Shown here: positions 63,513-64,000 of the stretch, one piece after another
Position numbering within the stretch: position 1 is the first letter of the stretch
Layout of the letters: every line of letters begins with the position of its first letter
DNA from: Arenibacter sp. ARW7G5Y1
GTDB taxonomy: Bacteria; Bacteroidota; Bacteroidia; Flavobacteriales; Flavobacteriaceae
Direction of reading: 5' to 3'
DNA: 64,000 bases
Assembly (NCBI RefSeq): GCF_003201775.1
Contig: NZ_QJJZ01000010.1
Span: forward strand, 148,709 to 212,708
Translations under genes and position numbers: made by a program
The notes under the pieces: generated by a model
Database searches by the model: none
Told to the model about the DNA's origin: nothing
What the model saw: only the letters and a program-made list of their open reading frames with translations

Positions 63513-64000
63513 TTTTGTTGATTTTAGTTGGTTGATATTTAGAATATAAAAATAGGTTTCAATTCTGTTTAAAATCTGTACTGCCAATATTAATAAGTTA
63601 TTGTTAACTATATTTTGCCGACAAGTAATGTTTTTGTAAACAAAAGGGGGATATATTTGGGTCTTGACCAATTGTTGTGTTTATACAAATATTGTTGGTA
63701 GCCTAATTAGGAAGAATTCCGTGTTTTTGACTCCTCTGAACTGGGCCCTCAATGGGTAATGATTTATCGACACTATGTTAGAGTGGACATAATAAAGAAC
63801 CGGCCTATTTTCAATTTACTTAAGTGGTTATTATTGTTTTTTATAGGTTTTCGTGAATCTTCGATTTCGTATTAAATCAAGTGGTTTTCACATTGGAAGG
63901 TGGAAGGCGTCCATAGAGCATTTCACCCAAGTGAAAGCGGCCTGGACGCCGGGGCCGTGGAAAGTGCGTAGATTTAAAGAAAATTAAAATCAGCTTGGCC
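63513..64000. other. 488-base upstream region at the right edge
   Basis: The left part (to about 63670) must contain the receptor promoter; it is very AT-rich with no exact -7 match. The right part holds a GC-richer block (63895-63965) with nested inverted repeats, listed separately. A 39-codon minus-strand frame enters from the right edge and stops at about 63883; it may be the tail of a gene outside the window. Confidence 0.5.
63906..63950. repeat. Compound inverted repeat
   Basis: Outer arms GGCGTCCA (63906-63913) and TGGACGCC (63943-63950) enclose inner arms TTTCAC (63921-63926) and GTGAAA (63931-63936) with a CCAA loop. The block is clearly richer in G and C than its surroundings. It may be a mobile-element end, a dispersed palindromic repeat or a structured RNA. 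Confidence 0.5.

Noticed and set aside
1..64000. tRNA genes, rRNA genes, CRISPR arrays or integrase/transposase genes
   Set aside because: Intergenic regions were read for cloverleaf-like blocks, spaced repeats and transposase signatures; none was found, although reading by eye could miss a degenerate case.

Overview
The window looks like chromosomal DNA of a marine member of the Flavobacteriaceae (Bacteroidota), of the Arenibacter/Maribacter/Zobellia kind. That guess rests on moderate-to-low GC, four SusC-type receptors (three paired with SusD), an ECF sigma/FecR/STN-receptor relay, a PafA-type phosphatase, GH92 and a promoter of the Bacteroidota -33/-7 type. It is inferred from gene content, not from a marker gene. 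No rRNA, tRNA, CRISPR array or insertion sequence was seen.

Region A (1-11898) is a carbohydrate locus. A DUF6807 lipoprotein (cut by the left edge), a SusD and a SusC run leftwards. They face a LacI regulator and a ThuA-domain protein running rightwards. After a bidirectional terminator come glucuronate isomerase (uxaC) and a lipoprotein with a propeller-like part, HEAT-like repeats and cytochrome c. The SusC gene has an in-frame TAA at codon 330. Region B (12142-18825) holds a soluble multi-PAS histidine kinase, a single-domain response regulator and PEP carboxylase. Region C (19440-29138) is a second polysaccharide utilisation locus: a TPR-membrane-AraC regulator, SusD, SusC and a GH92 alpha-mannosidase, with a possible small transcription unit between SusC and GH92.

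Region D (29236-35740) encodes permease, glutamine-synthetase-like ligase, aldehyde dehydrogenase, iron alcohol dehydrogenase and glutamine amidotransferase. The set fits a gamma-glutamylation route for an amino alcohol, most likely ethanolamine. Region E (35919-43061) is an ECF sigma, FecR anti-sigma, STN-SusC and SusD signalling operon.

Region F (43293-63512) is the most coherent block. An outer-membrane receptor and an acid phosphatase form one unit. A two-component system, a PepSY-like lipoprotein, a tandem-domain beta-propeller phytase and a PafA-type phosphatase form a second. A complete myo-inositol catabolic operon (aldolase, iolB, iolC, iolD, Na+ symporter, mmsA, iolE, iolG) forms a third. 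Together they describe conversion of phytate to phosphate plus myo-inositol, and of inositol to acetyl-CoA, CO2 and triose phosphate.

A 14-bp palindrome, TGCAAACCTTTGCA, occurs in three promoter regions, always with the CC centre on the coding strand: before the TPR-AraC gene, before GH92 and before the inositol operon. This suggests one shared regulator not encoded next to any of them.
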